This document shows, piece after piece, positions 35,129 to 44,959 of a stretch of 64,000 bases of DNA. A program made the translations under genes and the position numbers. Where the stretch lies: the NCBI RefSeq assembly GCF_030733205.1, contig NZ_JASHJL010000005.1, positions 142,909 to 206,908 on the forward strand, given 5' to 3'. This DNA comes from Mameliella sp. MMSF_3455 (GTDB taxonomy: Bacteria; Pseudomonadota; Alphaproteobacteria; Rhodobacterales; Rhodobacteraceae). The first letter of the stretch is position 1. Every line of letters starts with the position of its first letter. Below the pieces are notes generated by a model that saw only the letters and a list, made by a program, of their open reading frames with translations, was not told the origin of the DNA and made no database searches.

Positions 35129-36412
35129 TCATTGTGCGCCGGCTTCGTCGTCCTCTTGCTGACCGATGAAGTATTCCTGCGCCACCTCGACGGCGACCGG
35201 GGTCGATGAGGGCATGACCGGGGCATAGGCGCCGGTATCCTCGACCGAGGGCGCGGCCCGCTGCGTCATGCGGTAGAGCGCGTAGAGCGAGATCAGCGCC
35301 AGCAGCGCGAAGATCAGCATGAAGAAGGCCTCCGGCCCGGCGACTTCCATGACCCAGCCGATGATCAGCGGCCCGGCGATGGCGCCCAGCCCGTTGACAA
35401 AGAGCAACCCGGCAGAGGCGCTGGCCATGTCCTCGGGCTGGAGAAAGTCGTTGGTATAGGCGATCAGCAGCGAATAGAGCGGGTTGGAACAACCGCCAAT
35501 GACAAAGGCCGCGGCCACCAGCACCGCGAAGGCCCCGCCCGATACGGCGGCCAGGATCGCGGCCCCGGCACCGCCCGCGGCCACCAGCATGATCAGCCAG
35601 CGCCGGTCGACCCGGTCAGACACCCAGCCCAGCGGATACTGCAGCACGACCGCGCCGACGTAGAAGGAGGCCACGAAGATCGAGATCTGGCTGAGCGTCA
35701 GCCCGGCCTCTGTCGCATAGACTGCGGCCATGCCGAATTGCGCCGCAAAGACACCGCCGAGGAAGAACATGCCCACCATGCCCAGCGGCGAAACGCCGTA
35801 GAGTTCCCGCAGGGTCATCGGCTTGGAGGAGTCGAAGGCCGGGGTCGGCGAGATCGACAGCAGGATCGGTGCAAAGGAGATCGAGACCAGCACCGAAGGG
35901 ATCACGAACAGCAGGAACCCGCTCGCATCCGGGACCACCAGCAGGGCCTGGCTGACGATGATGCCCGCCATCTGCACGATCATGTAGGCGGACAGGGTCT
36001 GACCGCGGGTTTCATTGTCCGCGGCATTGTTCAGCCAGCTTTCGGCGGTGACGTAGACTCCGCAAAAGCAGAACCCCAGAACCAGCCGCCCGAAAGTCCA
36101 GGCGATCGGGTCCTGCACCGCCGGAAACAGGATCAGCACCGCCGAGACGAAGCTCCCCAGCGCGGCAAAGACCCGCACGTGCCCGACACGCCGGATCATT
36201 CCCGGAACGGTCCGCGAGGCCAGCAGGAACCCGGCGAAATAGCCCGCCATGACAATCGACATGGTACCGGCGGAGAAACCCGCCGCCGCGCCGCGCACAC
36301 CCAGCAAGGAGCCCTGCAGCCCGTTGCCGATCATCAGGAGCAACATGCCCAGGAGCAGCGCCCAGGAATTTTTCAGCACATGGATCAACGGTTTGCCCTT
36401 TCTCTTCGGCAT
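35129..36412 (-). CDS. MFS transporter (YcaD-like)
   Basis: This 427-residue protein has 12 hydrophobic segments in two blocks of six, with the MFS loop motif GWVSDRVDRRWLI between spans 8 and 9 and ASRTVPGMIRRVGHVRVF between spans 2 and 3. The ATAESWLNN-like segment VTAESWLNNAAD (span 4 region) is characteristic of the YcaD branch of the superfamily. It has a C-terminal cytosolic tail of about 40 residues rich in acidic residues. Substrate is unknown. It stands alone, 181 bp from queA. Confidence 0.85.
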   Translation of the reverse strand: MPKRKGKPLIHVLKNSWALLLGMLLLMIGNGLQGSLLGVRGAAAGFSAGTMSIVMAGYFAGFLLASRTVPGMIRRVGHVRVFAALGSFVSAVLILFPAVQDPIAWTFGRLVLGFCFCGVYVTAESWLNNAADNETRGQTLSAYMIVQMAGIIVSQALLVVPDASGFLLFVIPSVLVSISFAPILLSISPTPAFDSSKPMTLRELYGVSPLGMVGMFFLGGVFAAQFGMAAVYATEAGLTLSQISIFVASFYVGAVVLQYPLGWVSDRVDRRWLIMLVAAGGAGAAILAAVSGGAFAVLVAAAFVIGGCSNPLYSLLIAYTNDFLQPEDMASASAGLLFVNGLGAIAGPLIIGWVMEVAGPEAFFMLIFALLALISLYALYRMTQRAAPSVEDTGAYAPVMPSSTPVAVEVAQEYFIGQQEDDEAGAQ

Positions 36413-36593
36413 ACTGCAAAACGGCGCACCACTGCCGGATGGCCATTGGCGACGCCCTGCCCGATTCTGTGTCGCAGGGGAACCAAAAGCATCACCGCTT
36501 GGCGAATTGCTGCGACTTTTCCCGGCAGGCTCACGGCACGCGGTTTCCTGCCGCGACCGCTCTGTGACCGATGCGGAACGCCCGCGCGGCGCC

Positions 36594-37649
36594 TCAGCCC
36601 GCGGGCGGGATCAAAAGCGAGGCATCCCCGTAGGAAAAGAACCGGTACTCGGTCTCGACCGCATGGGCATAGATCGCCCGGATGCGTTCAGGTCCCATCA
36701 GGGCCGAGACCAGCATCATCAGCGTCGATTTGGGCAGGTGGAAATTCGTCATCAGCGCGTCGGTCACGTTGAAGGTGAAACCGGGATAGATGAAGATGTC
36801 CGTCACGCCCCGGAACGGCGCGATCTCGCCGCCCCTTGCGGCCGTCTCGATCAGGCGCAGCGCGGTGGTGCCGACGGGGATGATCCGCCCGCCCGCGGCG
36901 CGGGTGGCGGCGATCTCGGCAGCGGCCTCTTCGCTGACCTCACCCCATTCGCCGTGCATCCTGTGGGTGGTCACGTCCTCGACCTTGACCGGCAGGAAGG
37001 TACCCGCCCCCACATGCAGGGTGACATGGGTGAAGGCCACGCCCATGTCACGCAGTTGCGCCAGCAGCGCGTCGTCGAAATGCAGCGATGCGGTGGGTGC
37101 GGCAACCGCGCCCGAATGCCGGGCCCAGACCGTCTGATAGTCTTCGCGGTCCTGCGCGTCGGCGGGGCGTTTGGCAGCGATGTAGGGCGGCAACGGCATG
37201 GCGCCCGCGGCGTTCAGCGCGGCGTCGAAATCATCCCCTTCGAGGTTGAAGCGCAGAAGGCCCTGCCCTTCGTCGCGCGCCTCAAGAGTTGCGCTCAAGG
37301 TATTGGAAAAGATGATTTCCTCACCGTCGCGCACCTTTTTCAGCGGCTTGATCAGCGCCGCCCATGTGCCGCCGGCGCGCGGCTCCAGCAGCGTGACCTC
37401 GATCCTTGCCTCGGTCTCTCCGGCGTCGGACATGCGCCGCCGGACTCCTTGCAGCCGCGCCGGGATCACCCGCGTGTCGTTCAGAACCAGGCGGTCGCCC
37501 GGGCGCAGCCAGTCCACCAGGTCGGTGACATGCGCATCGGTGATCGCATCGCCCTCGGCCACCAGCAGCCGGGCCGAGGTGCGCGGGCGCGCGGGCCGCG
37601 TGGCGATCAGCCCATCCGGCAGATCGAAATCGAAATCGCTGAGCTTCAT
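36594..37649 (-). CDS. queA: S-adenosylmethionine:tRNA ribosyltransferase-isomerase
   Basis: QueA transfers and rearranges the ribosyl moiety of SAM to make epoxyqueuosine in tRNA with GUN anticodons. The 351-residue protein opens [20 protein letters not shown] and has [47 protein letters not shown] and the C-terminal [18 protein letters not shown]. The ATG lies at 37649, 17 bp after the stop of the AsmA-like gene, so the two may be co-transcribed. No other queuosine gene is nearby. Confidence 0.95.
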   Translation of the reverse strand: MKLSDFDFDLPDGLIATRPARPRTSARLLVAEGDAITDAHVTDLVDWLRPGDRLVLNDTRVIPARLQGVRRRMSDAGETEARIEVTLLEPRAGGTWAALIKPLKKVRDGEEIIFSNTLSATLEARDEGQGLLRFNLEGDDFDAALNAAGAMPLPPYIAAKRPADAQDREDYQTVWARHSGAVAAPTASLHFDDALLAQLRDMGVAFTHVTLHVGAGTFLPVKVEDVTTHRMHGEWGEVSEEAAAEIAATRAAGGRIIPVGTTALRLIETAARGGEIAPFRGVTDIFIYPGFTFNVTDALMTNFHLPKSTLMMLVSALMGPERIRAIYAHAVETEYRFFSYGDASLLIPPAG

Positions 37650-37666
37650 GAGGCAACCCGTTGGAA

Positions 37667-40600
37667 TCACTGTGACAGCTTGGGCGGAGGCCGGCGGAAG
37701 ATGTCACGGAACATGCCCGGGGTGAAGGCCGAAAGCGGGTTGACCGCAACACGCGGATTCTCGACCGAGCCACGCAGGTTGAAGTTGAAGCCGATCAGCC
37801 CCTCGCCCCGGCGCGAGAAGATCTGGCCGATGCCGTTGATCAGGTAGATCGGCGACAGCACACCTTGCAGATCCATGCGCCCGGTGGCGAGGTCGTAATA
37901 CCCGTCCAGCGAGATCCCCATCGAGGGGCCGACCGCGCTTGACCGGCTGATGATGACCCGGCTGGGCGTCAGCCGAAACCGCGCCTCGACATCGGTAAAG
38001 AAGATCCCCGGCCCGTTGAGCTGATCCAGTACCCCGACCACGCTGACCGCGTCCAGCAGGGCGGCGATGGCGGGGGCTTTGCGCAGGCGGGTTTCCTCGA
38101 TCCGCATGAGACCGTCGTAGCTGCCCGGTTGGCCCCGGACCGGCGCGATATCCAGTTGAAAGGTGCCGTCACGCACGGTCTTGAGAAGCCCGGCCGCCCG
38201 CAAGACGTCGCCTGCGTCCTCTCCGGTGATGCGGAAGGCAGTGCCGCCCCGCTGCGGCACGGCAAGCCCCTTGACCAGCGTGCGCCCGCCCAGTTGCGCG
38301 TCGAACCGCCCGTTCAGCCCGCGCGTCGTGTCGAAATCGGCACGGAAGTCCTCGAAGACGATGCTGTCGGTCAGGCGCAGGCTGTCCAGCGTCAGGGTCA
38401 GCGGCGCGCCGCCGCCAGGGCCCCCGTCGCCGTTCCCCGCCGCGCCGGAACTAGAGGTGAAGGGCGCGCGCCGCATGTCCACGCTGCCAGATCCGACCTC
38501 GATCGCCGGCATCGCCCCGGCACCGCGCCCGCGCAGGCGCCCGCTGACGTCCAGCCAGTCGCCCACCGTCAGGCGCGCCAGTTCCAGCCTGTCAAAGCCG
38601 CCCTGCGCCGTCAGCAGCACGCGGCCCTCGGCCTCCAGCCCGGCGCCCTGCAACTCCAGCCGCTCGATGGTCGGCACCTCGCCCAGCAGGCCGGCGACGA
38701 AAAAACGACCGCGTTCGCCCGGCGTCATGTCCCACCCCAGTTGCGGCATTGACAGGCCCATCCCCGCCAGGTCGCTGGTCAGCGAAAAGCGCGCCGGGGC
38801 CCCGCGTGGCATGTCGATGCGCAACTGGCCCTTGCCGCTGCCGCGCACCGTGCCCGGCGGCAGGCCGATCCCCAGCGCCGCAATGCTTTCGGGCGTCAAT
38901 GTCACCTCGGCGTCGACCTCTCCTCCGGAGCCCGAGAAGGGCCGCGCCCAGCGGCCCGTGGCCGGGATACCATCGACCATGACCGCCCCTTCCAGCGCCA
39001 CCGCCTTGTTGGTGACGCTCAAGGCCAGCCGGTCGGCGGTCAGCGGCTTGCCCGGGATGGCCGTGGGCGCGTCCACGTCGCGCAACGTGCCTTCGAGGTT
39101 CAGCGCCACGTCCTGCAGCGTCAGGCCCCGGACCAGCGGCAGCGCGATCCGCCCGGACACCCGCGCCCGCCCGCTGGCCATGTCGACGGTCCGGTCGGCC
39201 TTGTCGATCAGCCGCCAAGCCTCGTTGTTGAGATAGGAGAGCGCGGCGGTGATGCTGCCCCGCGCCTGCAGGCGCACCTCGCCGGTCGCGGGTTTGACGC
39301 GCAGATCGCCGATGACGAACTCGGAACCGCCCAGGTCGATCGGCCCATGCCCGGCATCGGTGGTGCCCGCTTCCAGCCGCAGGCCAAGCCGCCCGTCGTA
39401 GATCGTCACCCGGCCCGCGGCGTCCCTCAGGCCCGGCATCCGCGGGTTGAAGGTGGCCAGCCCCTCGGAAAAGGCGAAGTCGATATAGGTCTTGGGCTGG
39501 TCCGCGCCGGGTTCGGCGCGCAGCGCGAACTGCACGTCCTCGATGCGTCCGCCGTGCACGTTGTTCACGACCCAGCGGCGGGTGCCCGGATGAAGCTCCT
39601 CGGGCCAGAAGCCCAGAACCTGCTCCGGCGTCGTCTTCTCTATCTGCGTGTCCAGCGCCAGCCGCCATCCCTCGGCCTGCGCCGAAAGCTGGCCCGAGGC
39701 GCGCAATGGATAGGTCGGATCGGTCAGGCGCAGCTCACCCAGCGTGACCTCGAAAGGATCGAGCCGCACCTTGAAGGCGGCCTCGGCCCCCGACAGGCTC
39801 ATCTCGCGGTCCAGCAGCGCGCCCTTGGCAAGCGCCATGTCGCTCAGGGTGAACTGCCCGGTCAGCCCCTGCGGCCAGCCGGTCTCGATCCCGTTCAGCC
39901 GTGCGGTCCCCGCCGCCGTCACCTTGCCCAGCGGAGAGGCCAGGCGAATGCGCTGGAACCGCAAAAGCCCCTCTGCGGGCGTGTAGGTAAAGGCGGTCTC
40001 GGCGCTGTCGAAGGGCAGCGCGCGGGTGGCCGCGGTGGGCTGCAACGCGCCCTTGCCGATCCGCAGCGAGGCCTCCAGCGGATTCAGCGCGCCGCTTTCA
40101 TCGAGGCCCGAGCGCAACGCGCCCGAGATCGGCGCATCCAGTTCCTCGAGCCAGGCCAATGCCGGGCTTTGCGTGGCGATATCGCGCGCGGCAAGCCCGT
40201 GCAGGATGATACCGAAATCCAGGCTCTGCTGGCCGATGGGGCTTTGTGCCTCGACCTCGACGGTGGCCACGCCGTCGCCGCCTGACAGCAGCGCCACATC
40301 GCCGGACAGGGCAAGCCGACCGTCTTCGCGCGCCAGCCGCAGCCGCCCGCCATCGGCGGTCCATCCGCGCCGCGCGCGCTGGTCCTCGAAGCGCAGGGTC
40401 AGAGCGTCCGCCTCGAAGGAGGTGAGTCCCGCCAGCCGCGGATCCTCCATGACCGTGTCGATGCGAGCGATGATCTGCCCGATGTCAGGCATTTCGGAAC
40501 TGGCGGCAAAGGCATCGCCCAACGACAGGCCCAGCCGCCCGTCCGCATCGCGCCGCAGGGTGACGAAGGCGCCGGAGACCTGTGCCTCGCGCAGGTCGAC

Positions 40601-40960
40601 CTGGCCATTCAGCAGCGCGGCGGGCGACAGGCCCGCCTCGATGTCCGAAAGCTGTGCCACCGTCGCGCCATCGAGATTGCGGATTTCCACGTCCCAGAGG
40701 ATCACCCGGGCCAGGCCGCTGCGCTGAACCAGCAGGCTCATGCGGCCGAAATCGACCTCGATTCCCGGCAGGCTTTCGGCGATCCGTGTCTCGATCCGCT
40801 CACGGACCCAGTCGGGCGCATCCACCGGGCGGCCGACCATCGCATAGCCCGCCACCCCAAGCGCCGCCAAAAGCGCCACCAGGACATAAAGAACCCGCCG
40901 CCCGCGTCTGCGCCGGCGGGGCGGCGTGGATTTTTCCTGATTTCCGGCCTGTCTGCTCAC
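37667..40960 (-). CDS. AsmA-like / YhdP-type envelope protein
   Basis: This very large protein (1097 residues) has a basic cytosolic start ([20 protein letters not shown]), one transmembrane segment at about 24-42, and then a long periplasmic beta-rich region built from AsmA-like repeats with a DUF3971-type middle. The C-terminal part ([20 protein letters not shown], then [20 protein letters not shown]) is the conserved AsmA-like end. YhdP-type proteins bridge inner and outer membranes and move phospholipid in enterobacteria; a similar role is inferred. It is followed by queA after 17 bp, and the peroxiredoxin gene is divergent from it. Confidence 0.85.
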   Translation of the reverse strand: MSRQAGNQEKSTPPRRRRRGRRVLYVLVALLAALGVAGYAMVGRPVDAPDWVRERIETRIAESLPGIEVDFGRMSLLVQRSGLARVILWDVEIRNLDGATVAQLSDIEAGLSPAALLNGQVDLREAQVSGAFVTLRRDADGRLGLSLGDAFAASSEMPDIGQIIARIDTVMEDPRLAGLTSFEADALTLRFEDQRARRGWTADGGRLRLAREDGRLALSGDVALLSGGDGVATVEVEAQSPIGQQSLDFGIILHGLAARDIATQSPALAWLEELDAPISGALRSGLDESGALNPLEASLRIGKGALQPTAATRALPFDSAETAFTYTPAEGLLRFQRIRLASPLGKVTAAGTARLNGIETGWPQGLTGQFTLSDMALAKGALLDREMSLSGAEAAFKVRLDPFEVTLGELRLTDPTYPLRASGQLSAQAEGWRLALDTQIEKTTPEQVLGFWPEELHPGTRRWVVNNVHGGRIEDVQFALRAEPGADQPKTYIDFAFSEGLATFNPRMPGLRDAAGRVTIYDGRLGLRLEAGTTDAGHGPIDLGGSEFVIGDLRVKPATGEVRLQARGSITAALSYLNNEAWRLIDKADRTVDMASGRARVSGRIALPLVRGLTLQDVALNLEGTLRDVDAPTAIPGKPLTADRLALSVTNKAVALEGAVMVDGIPATGRWARPFSGSGGEVDAEVTLTPESIAALGIGLPPGTVRGSGKGQLRIDMPRGAPARFSLTSDLAGMGLSMPQLGWDMTPGERGRFFVAGLLGEVPTIERLELQGAGLEAEGRVLLTAQGGFDRLELARLTVGDWLDVSGRLRGRGAGAMPAIEVGSGSVDMRRAPFTSSSGAAGNGDGGPGGGAPLTLTLDSLRLTDSIVFEDFRADFDTTRGLNGRFDAQLGGRTLVKGLAVPQRGGTAFRITGEDAGDVLRAAGLLKTVRDGTFQLDIAPVRGQPGSYDGLMRIEETRLRKAPAIAALLDAVSVVGVLDQLNGPGIFFTDVEARFRLTPSRVIISRSSAVGPSMGISLDGYYDLATGRMDLQGVLSPIYLINGIGQIFSRRGEGLIGFNFNLRGSVENPRVAVNPLSAFTPGMFRDIFRRPPPKLSQ

Positions 40961-41040
40961 TGGAAGCCCGCGCCCATTGTCTTACTCTCCTGGCAGAGCT
41001 TTATGGCACATCATACCGCAACGCACCAAAGGAGACACCC

Positions 41041-41502
41041 ATGTCCGACACCGCGCTGAGCACAGCCCCCGATTTCACACTGCCCTCGACCTCGGGCGAG
41101 GTCTCGCTCTCGGCCCTGAAAGGCGCACCGGTGGTTCTGTTCTTCTACCCGCGCGACGACACCTCGGGCTGCACCAAGGAGAACGAGGCCTTTACCGCGC
41201 TTCTGCCGGAGTTCGAGGCACTGGGCGTGAAGGTCTACGGCGTATCCAAGGATTCGCTCGCCAGCCATGAGAAGTTCATGGCCAAGAAGGCGCTGACCGT
41301 GCCGCTGATCTCGGACGAAGGATCGGACATGTGCGAGAAATACGGCGTCTGGAAGGAAAAGAAGATGTACGGCAAGACCTTCATGGGCATCGAACGGTCC
41401 ACCTTCCTGATCGATGCCGAGGGCCGCATCGCGCAGGAATGGCGCAAGGTGAAGGTCCCCGGCCACGCCGAGGCGGTGCTTGAGGCGGCCAAGGCCCTGT
41501 AA
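41041..41502 (+). CDS. bcp: Thioredoxin-dependent thiol peroxidase (Bcp/PrxQ)
   Basis: This 153-residue peroxiredoxin reduces hydrogen and organic peroxides in the cytosol. The peroxidatic Cys44 lies in FYPRDDTSGCTKENEAF; the resolving Cys five residues later found in E. coli Bcp is absent, so it is probably a one-Cys type or uses Cys at DMCEKYG. GIERSTFLIDAEGRI near the end is family-typical. A strong ribosome binding site (AAAGGAG) precedes ATG 41041. It is divergent from the AsmA-like gene and followed by a dispersed repeat. Confidence 0.92.
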   Translation: MSDTALSTAPDFTLPSTSGEVSLSALKGAPVVLFFYPRDDTSGCTKENEAFTALLPEFEALGVKVYGVSKDSLASHEKFMAKKALTVPLISDEGSDMCEKYGVWKEKKMYGKTFMGIERSTFLIDAEGRIAQEWRKVKVPGHAEAVLEAAKAL

Positions 41503-41533
41503 TCCCGGCACCTGCGCCCGGGACTTGCGTCAT

Positions 41534-41580
41534 GGGGGCTCTGCCCCCATACCCCCGGAGGTATTTTCCGAGAGAAGAAG
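41534..41580 (+). repeat. Dispersed intergenic element, copy C
   Basis: The plus strand reads GGGGGCTCTGCCCCC (6-bp perfect stem), then ATACCCCCGGAGGTATTTTC and CGAGAGAAGAAG. It sits between the peroxiredoxin gene and the DUF455 gene on the same strand, 31 bp after the first. Confidence 0.65.
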
Positions 41581-41593
41581 ACAGGGGCGCCTC

Positions 41594-42418
41594 ATGATGA
41601 GCCTTTGCGAGATGGCGGTGGACGTTCTGACCACTGCGGACGGACGGCGGAAAACCGCCAAGTCGCGGGCCTATGCGGCGCAGTGGTTCGCGGCGCGCGC
41701 CGCGGGCGAGGAAATCCCGCTGGGCCGGGCGGTGCCACCGCTGCGGCCCGCGCGGCCCGATGCGCCCGAGCTGCTGGATCCGCGCGAGGTGCCCAAGCGC
41801 AAGCCTGGCAGCCCGCAGGGGCGGATCGCCCTGTTGCATGCCGTCGCCCATATCGAGCTGAACGCCGTCGACCTGCACTGGGACATCATCCCGCGCTTTG
41901 CCGGAACGCGGATGCCTGCCGGGTTCTACGACGACTGGGTCAAGGCCGCGGACGAGGAGAGCAAGCACTTCAACCTGATGTGCGACTGCCTGGAAGAGCT
42001 GGGCAGCCACTATGGCGCCCTGCCCGCCCATGCGGGCATGTGGCGCGCCGCCGAAGACACCGTCGAGGATTTCATGGGCCGGCTGGCGGTTGTGCCCATG
42101 GTGCTGGAAGCGCGCGGGCTGGACGTGACGCCGGGCATGATCGAAATCTTCCGCAAGGCCGGGATGGACAGCGCTGTGGCGGCGCTGGAGACGATCTATG
42201 CCGAGGAGGTGAGCCATGTGGCCTATGGCTCGAAGTGGTTCCATTTCCTTTGTGGCCGGCATGACGCGGACCCGAAAACCGTGTTTCACGAGTTGGTGAG
42301 GACGTACTTCAAAGGCGCGTTGAAGCCGCCCTTCAACGAGGATAAACGCGCCGAGGCCGGGTTGCCGCCGGATTTCTACTGGCCCCTTGCCGAAGATATC
42401 CCCAACCGAACTCGTTGA
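41594..42418 (+). CDS. DUF455 ferritin-like protein
   Basis: This 274-residue protein has the ferritin-like four-helix pattern of DUF455. Candidate metal-binding residues lie in LLHAVAHIELNAVDLHWD, AADEESKHFNLMCDCL and TIYAEEVSHVAYGSKWF, a set of Glu and His spaced as in di-iron proteins. Some relatives are annotated as rhamnosyltransferase-associated, but without support. The start is MMSLCEM (two adjacent ATG codons, 41594 and 41597). A repeat element lies just upstream, so the promoter must be within or beyond it. The function is unknown; a redox or oxygenase role is the natural guess. Confidence 0.82.
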   Translation: MMSLCEMAVDVLTTADGRRKTAKSRAYAAQWFAARAAGEEIPLGRAVPPLRPARPDAPELLDPREVPKRKPGSPQGRIALLHAVAHIELNAVDLHWDIIPRFAGTRMPAGFYDDWVKAADEESKHFNLMCDCLEELGSHYGALPAHAGMWRAAEDTVEDFMGRLAVVPMVLEARGLDVTPGMIEIFRKAGMDSAVAALETIYAEEVSHVAYGSKWFHFLCGRHDADPKTVFHELVRTYFKGALKPPFNEDKRAEAGLPPDFYWPLAEDIPNRTR

Positions 42419-42581
42419 ATCGGCGGATTTTTGCCATTTCGGCCCCTTCCCGCCGGTGCGACCGAATCGCAGGGCCAAAAATCTTGCGGTTGCGTGAAAG
42501 GCTGGGGTAAGCCCGACGACAGGGTGTCGCTAAGTGGGGACTATGCGCGCCTTGATTGGGACGGGACTAGGGGACAGTCAG

Positions 42582-43889
42582 GTGAGATCACGTCTGACCA
42601 TCAGACTTCACGCGCTTGTAGAGCGCTTCTTTCCGGAACGCAGGCTCTTTCTGAGGTCCGACAGCGACACGCGCTTTATCCGGCTGAGATCGGAAACGCA
42701 GGCGGTCGGTGTTGTCGGGCTGACCTTGCTTGTGGGCTGGAGCATCGTCGCCACCTCGATCCTGTTGATGGATTCGATCGGCGCCGGGAACTTTCGCGAC
42801 CAGGCCAAGCGTGACCAGCTGACCTATCAGCAGCGCCTGAACGCCCTGTCGGCCGAGCGCGACGCGCGCGCCGCCGAGGCGCTGGCCGCGCAGGATCGCT
42901 TTGCCGCCGCGCTGAAGCAGATCTCGGTCATGCAAACCGAACTGCTGAATTCCGAGGCGCAGCGCCGCGAGCTGGAAACCGGGATCGACGTGATCCAGGC
43001 CACGCTGCGCGAGGTGATGAAGTCGCGCGAAGAAGCGACCGCCCGGCTGGCCGAACTGGAAAGCGACCTCAAGGGCGAGGTCGCCCTGGCCCGCGCCAGC
43101 GGCGACGACGCCACCGTCAAGCTGCTGAACGAGGCGTTGACCCGCGTCGCCGAGGAACGCGACCAGGTGATCGCCGACGCCCAGGCGGCGCTGATCCGCG
43201 CCGCAGAGATGCAGGCCGAGATCGAGATCCTCGAGGACAAGAACGACCGCATCTTCCGCCAGCTCGAAGAGGCGATGACCGTCTCTGTCATGCCGCTGGA
43301 CAAGATGTTCGAAAAGGCCGGCATGGACCCGGACCGCATCCTGAACGAGGTCCGCAAGGGCTATTCCGGCCAGGGCGGCCCGATGACGCCGCTGAGCTTT
43401 TCGACCAAGGGCGACGCCACCTCCCCCGAAACGCTGCGCGCCAACCGTATCCTGAACCAGATGGACCGGTTGAACCTCTACCGGATCGCCGCCCAGAAGG
43501 CGCCTTTCGCCTCGCCGCTCAAGGACAGTTTCCGCTTTACCAGCGGCTTCGGATATCGGTGGGGCAGGTTGCACGCGGGCACGGATTTCGCGGCGCCGCA
43601 CGGCACGCCGATCTATTCCACCGCCGACGGCGTGGTGATCCACGCCGGCTGGCAGTCGGGCTATGGACGGCTGGTCAAGATCCAGCATGAATTCGGCATC
43701 GAGACGCGCTACGCGCACATGTCCAAAATCCGCGTGAAGGAGGGTCAAAGGGTCTCGCGCGGGGATCGGATCGGTGATATGGGGAACACCGGTCGGTCGA
43801 CCGGGACTCATCTCCACTACGAAGTCCGAGTCGGCGGCAAACCCGTCAATCCGATGATCTATATCAAGGCTGCGAAAGATGTTTTCTAA
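42582..43889 (+). CDS. M23 metallopeptidase with coiled coil
   Basis: This protein cuts peptidoglycan cross-links from the periplasmic side. From GTG 42582 it has 435 residues: a short cytosolic start, one transmembrane segment (about 42-62, VGVVGLTLLVGWSIVATSIL), a long coiled coil (about 75-240) and a LytM/M23 domain with RLHAGTDFAAPHGTP and THLHYEVRVGG supplying the zinc ligands. ATG 42543 is an in-frame alternative start, but SRLTIRLHALVERFFPERRL looks like the usual N-terminus. It overlaps the bactofilin gene by 11 nt. Bactofilin-M23 pairs control cell shape in other alphaproteobacteria. Confidence 0.9.
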   Translation: MRSRLTIRLHALVERFFPERRLFLRSDSDTRFIRLRSETQAVGVVGLTLLVGWSIVATSILLMDSIGAGNFRDQAKRDQLTYQQRLNALSAERDARAAEALAAQDRFAAALKQISVMQTELLNSEAQRRELETGIDVIQATLREVMKSREEATARLAELESDLKGEVALARASGDDATVKLLNEALTRVAEERDQVIADAQAALIRAAEMQAEIEILEDKNDRIFRQLEEAMTVSVMPLDKMFEKAGMDPDRILNEVRKGYSGQGGPMTPLSFSTKGDATSPETLRANRILNQMDRLNLYRIAAQKAPFASPLKDSFRFTSGFGYRWGRLHAGTDFAAPHGTPIYSTADGVVIHAGWQSGYGRLVKIQHEFGIETRYAHMSKIRVKEGQRVSRGDRIGDMGNTGRSTGTHLHYEVRVGGKPVNPMIYIKAAKDVF

Positions 43890-44388
43890 GAGCAAGATCA
43901 ATGAGCCCGGCCACAAGGCCGACGATACGTCGAAACCGGCCATGCCCGAGCCCTCGAAAGCCTCCGGTCAGGAGTACAAGCCCGCAGCCACGCCCAAGGC
44001 AAAGCCGCCGGCCTCGTCGCTGTCGGCCGATCTGCACGTGACGGGCAACATCAAGACAACCGGCGACATCCAGGTCGAAGGCACGGTCGAGGGGGACATT
44101 CGCGCCCACGTCCTGACCATCGGCGAAAGCGCCACCATCAAGGGCGAAGTTGTTGCCGACGACGTGGTGGTGAACGGCCGCATCGTGGGCCGCGTGCGTG
44201 GCCTCAAGGTCCGCCTGACCGCCACCGCCCGTGTCGAAGGCGACATCATCCACAAGACAATCGCGATCGAATCCGGCGCCCATTTCGAAGGCTCGGTGCA
44301 GCGCCAGGACGATCCGCTGAACGGTGGCAAGCGCCAGCAGCCGGCGCCCCAGGCCCCCGCAGCGGCCCCGGCGACCAGCAACGACTGA
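43879..44388 (+). CDS. Bactofilin (polymer-forming cytoskeletal protein)
   Basis: Bactofilins self-assemble into filaments under the inner membrane without nucleotide. The 169-residue protein has a disordered, Lys/Pro-rich N-terminus (1-45), the beta-helical core (about 46-140; LHVTGNIKTTGDIQVEGTVE, GDIRAHVLTIGESATIKGEV) and a Gln/Ala/Pro-rich tail. The start lies inside the end of the M23 peptidase gene (11-nt overlap), so the two are coupled and probably act together at the wall, as the BacA-type filaments and LmdC-type peptidases do elsewhere. A terminator follows. Confidence 0.93.
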   Translation: MFSKSKINEPGHKADDTSKPAMPEPSKASGQEYKPAATPKAKPPASSLSADLHVTGNIKTTGDIQVEGTVEGDIRAHVLTIGESATIKGEVVADDVVVNGRIVGRVRGLKVRLTATARVEGDIIHKTIAIESGAHFEGSVQRQDDPLNGGKRQQPAPQAPAAAPATSND

Positions 44389-44420
44389 TCACGACGCTCT
44401 TGATCTCAGGACGTGAAAAG

Positions 44421-44451
44421 GCCCCGCCATTGGCGGGGCCTCTTGTTTTCG
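44421..44451. terminator. Intrinsic terminator after bactofilin
   Basis: A perfect 9-bp stem GGCCCCGCC/GGCGGGGCC with a 3-nt loop (44421-44441) is followed by TCTTGTTTT on the plus strand and by CTTTTC on the minus strand. It ends the M23-bactofilin unit and may also serve the convergent lipoprotein gene. Confidence 0.82.
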
Positions 44452-44499
44452 TGGCAGGGAGTTTCGCCGCGCGGGTTCACCGGAAGCGACCCTCGCCGG

Positions 44500-44769
44500 T
44501 CAGCCGCCCTTCTTCTTTTGCTGGGTCTGCTGCTGCTGGTATTGCTGTTCGGTCCGTTCGCGGTTGCGATTGCGGTTCCCGCCGCTGACGTCCGGGCTGA
44601 CCGGGCCGACGACTGTGCCATCGTCCAGCACATAGTTGCCATCCACGATCGTCCCGCCGACCACGTTGCCGTACTTGTCGAACTCGACCGGCACATGGAC
44701 CGGCTCGGGCTGGGTGCAGGCGGCAGCCAGGGCAAGCATCCCGCTGGCTGCGACGACTTTGAGCTTCAT
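44500..44769 (-). CDS. Small lipoprotein
   Basis: This 89-residue protein has a lipoprotein signal peptide with lipobox LAAAC (Cys18), so the mature part should be lipid-anchored in the envelope. The mature part has VEFDKYGNVVGGTIVDGNYV followed by a Gly/Asp repeat-like stretch and a Gln/Lys-rich tail. No known domain is recognisable. It lies between two plus-strand genes and is monocistronic. Confidence 0.72.
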   Translation of the reverse strand: MKLKVVAASGMLALAAACTQPEPVHVPVEFDKYGNVVGGTIVDGNYVLDDGTVVGPVSPDVSGGNRNRNRERTEQQYQQQQTQQKKKGG

Positions 44770-44959
44770 TGAATGTCCCCCTCGTTCGGATTCTGCGTCC
44801 GAGTTTGCGCCCTTGCAGTCTCAAATGCAACATCCGGAATATCTAAGTACCGCGCACCGCGCAGGCTTGCCACGAATCCCCTCGCCTTTCAGAGGTGGCT
44901 TTGCTTTGCTGTGTCCGGGGCGGCCCCGAACAGGCCCCCGCAGAGAAAGGAGCCGCCCA

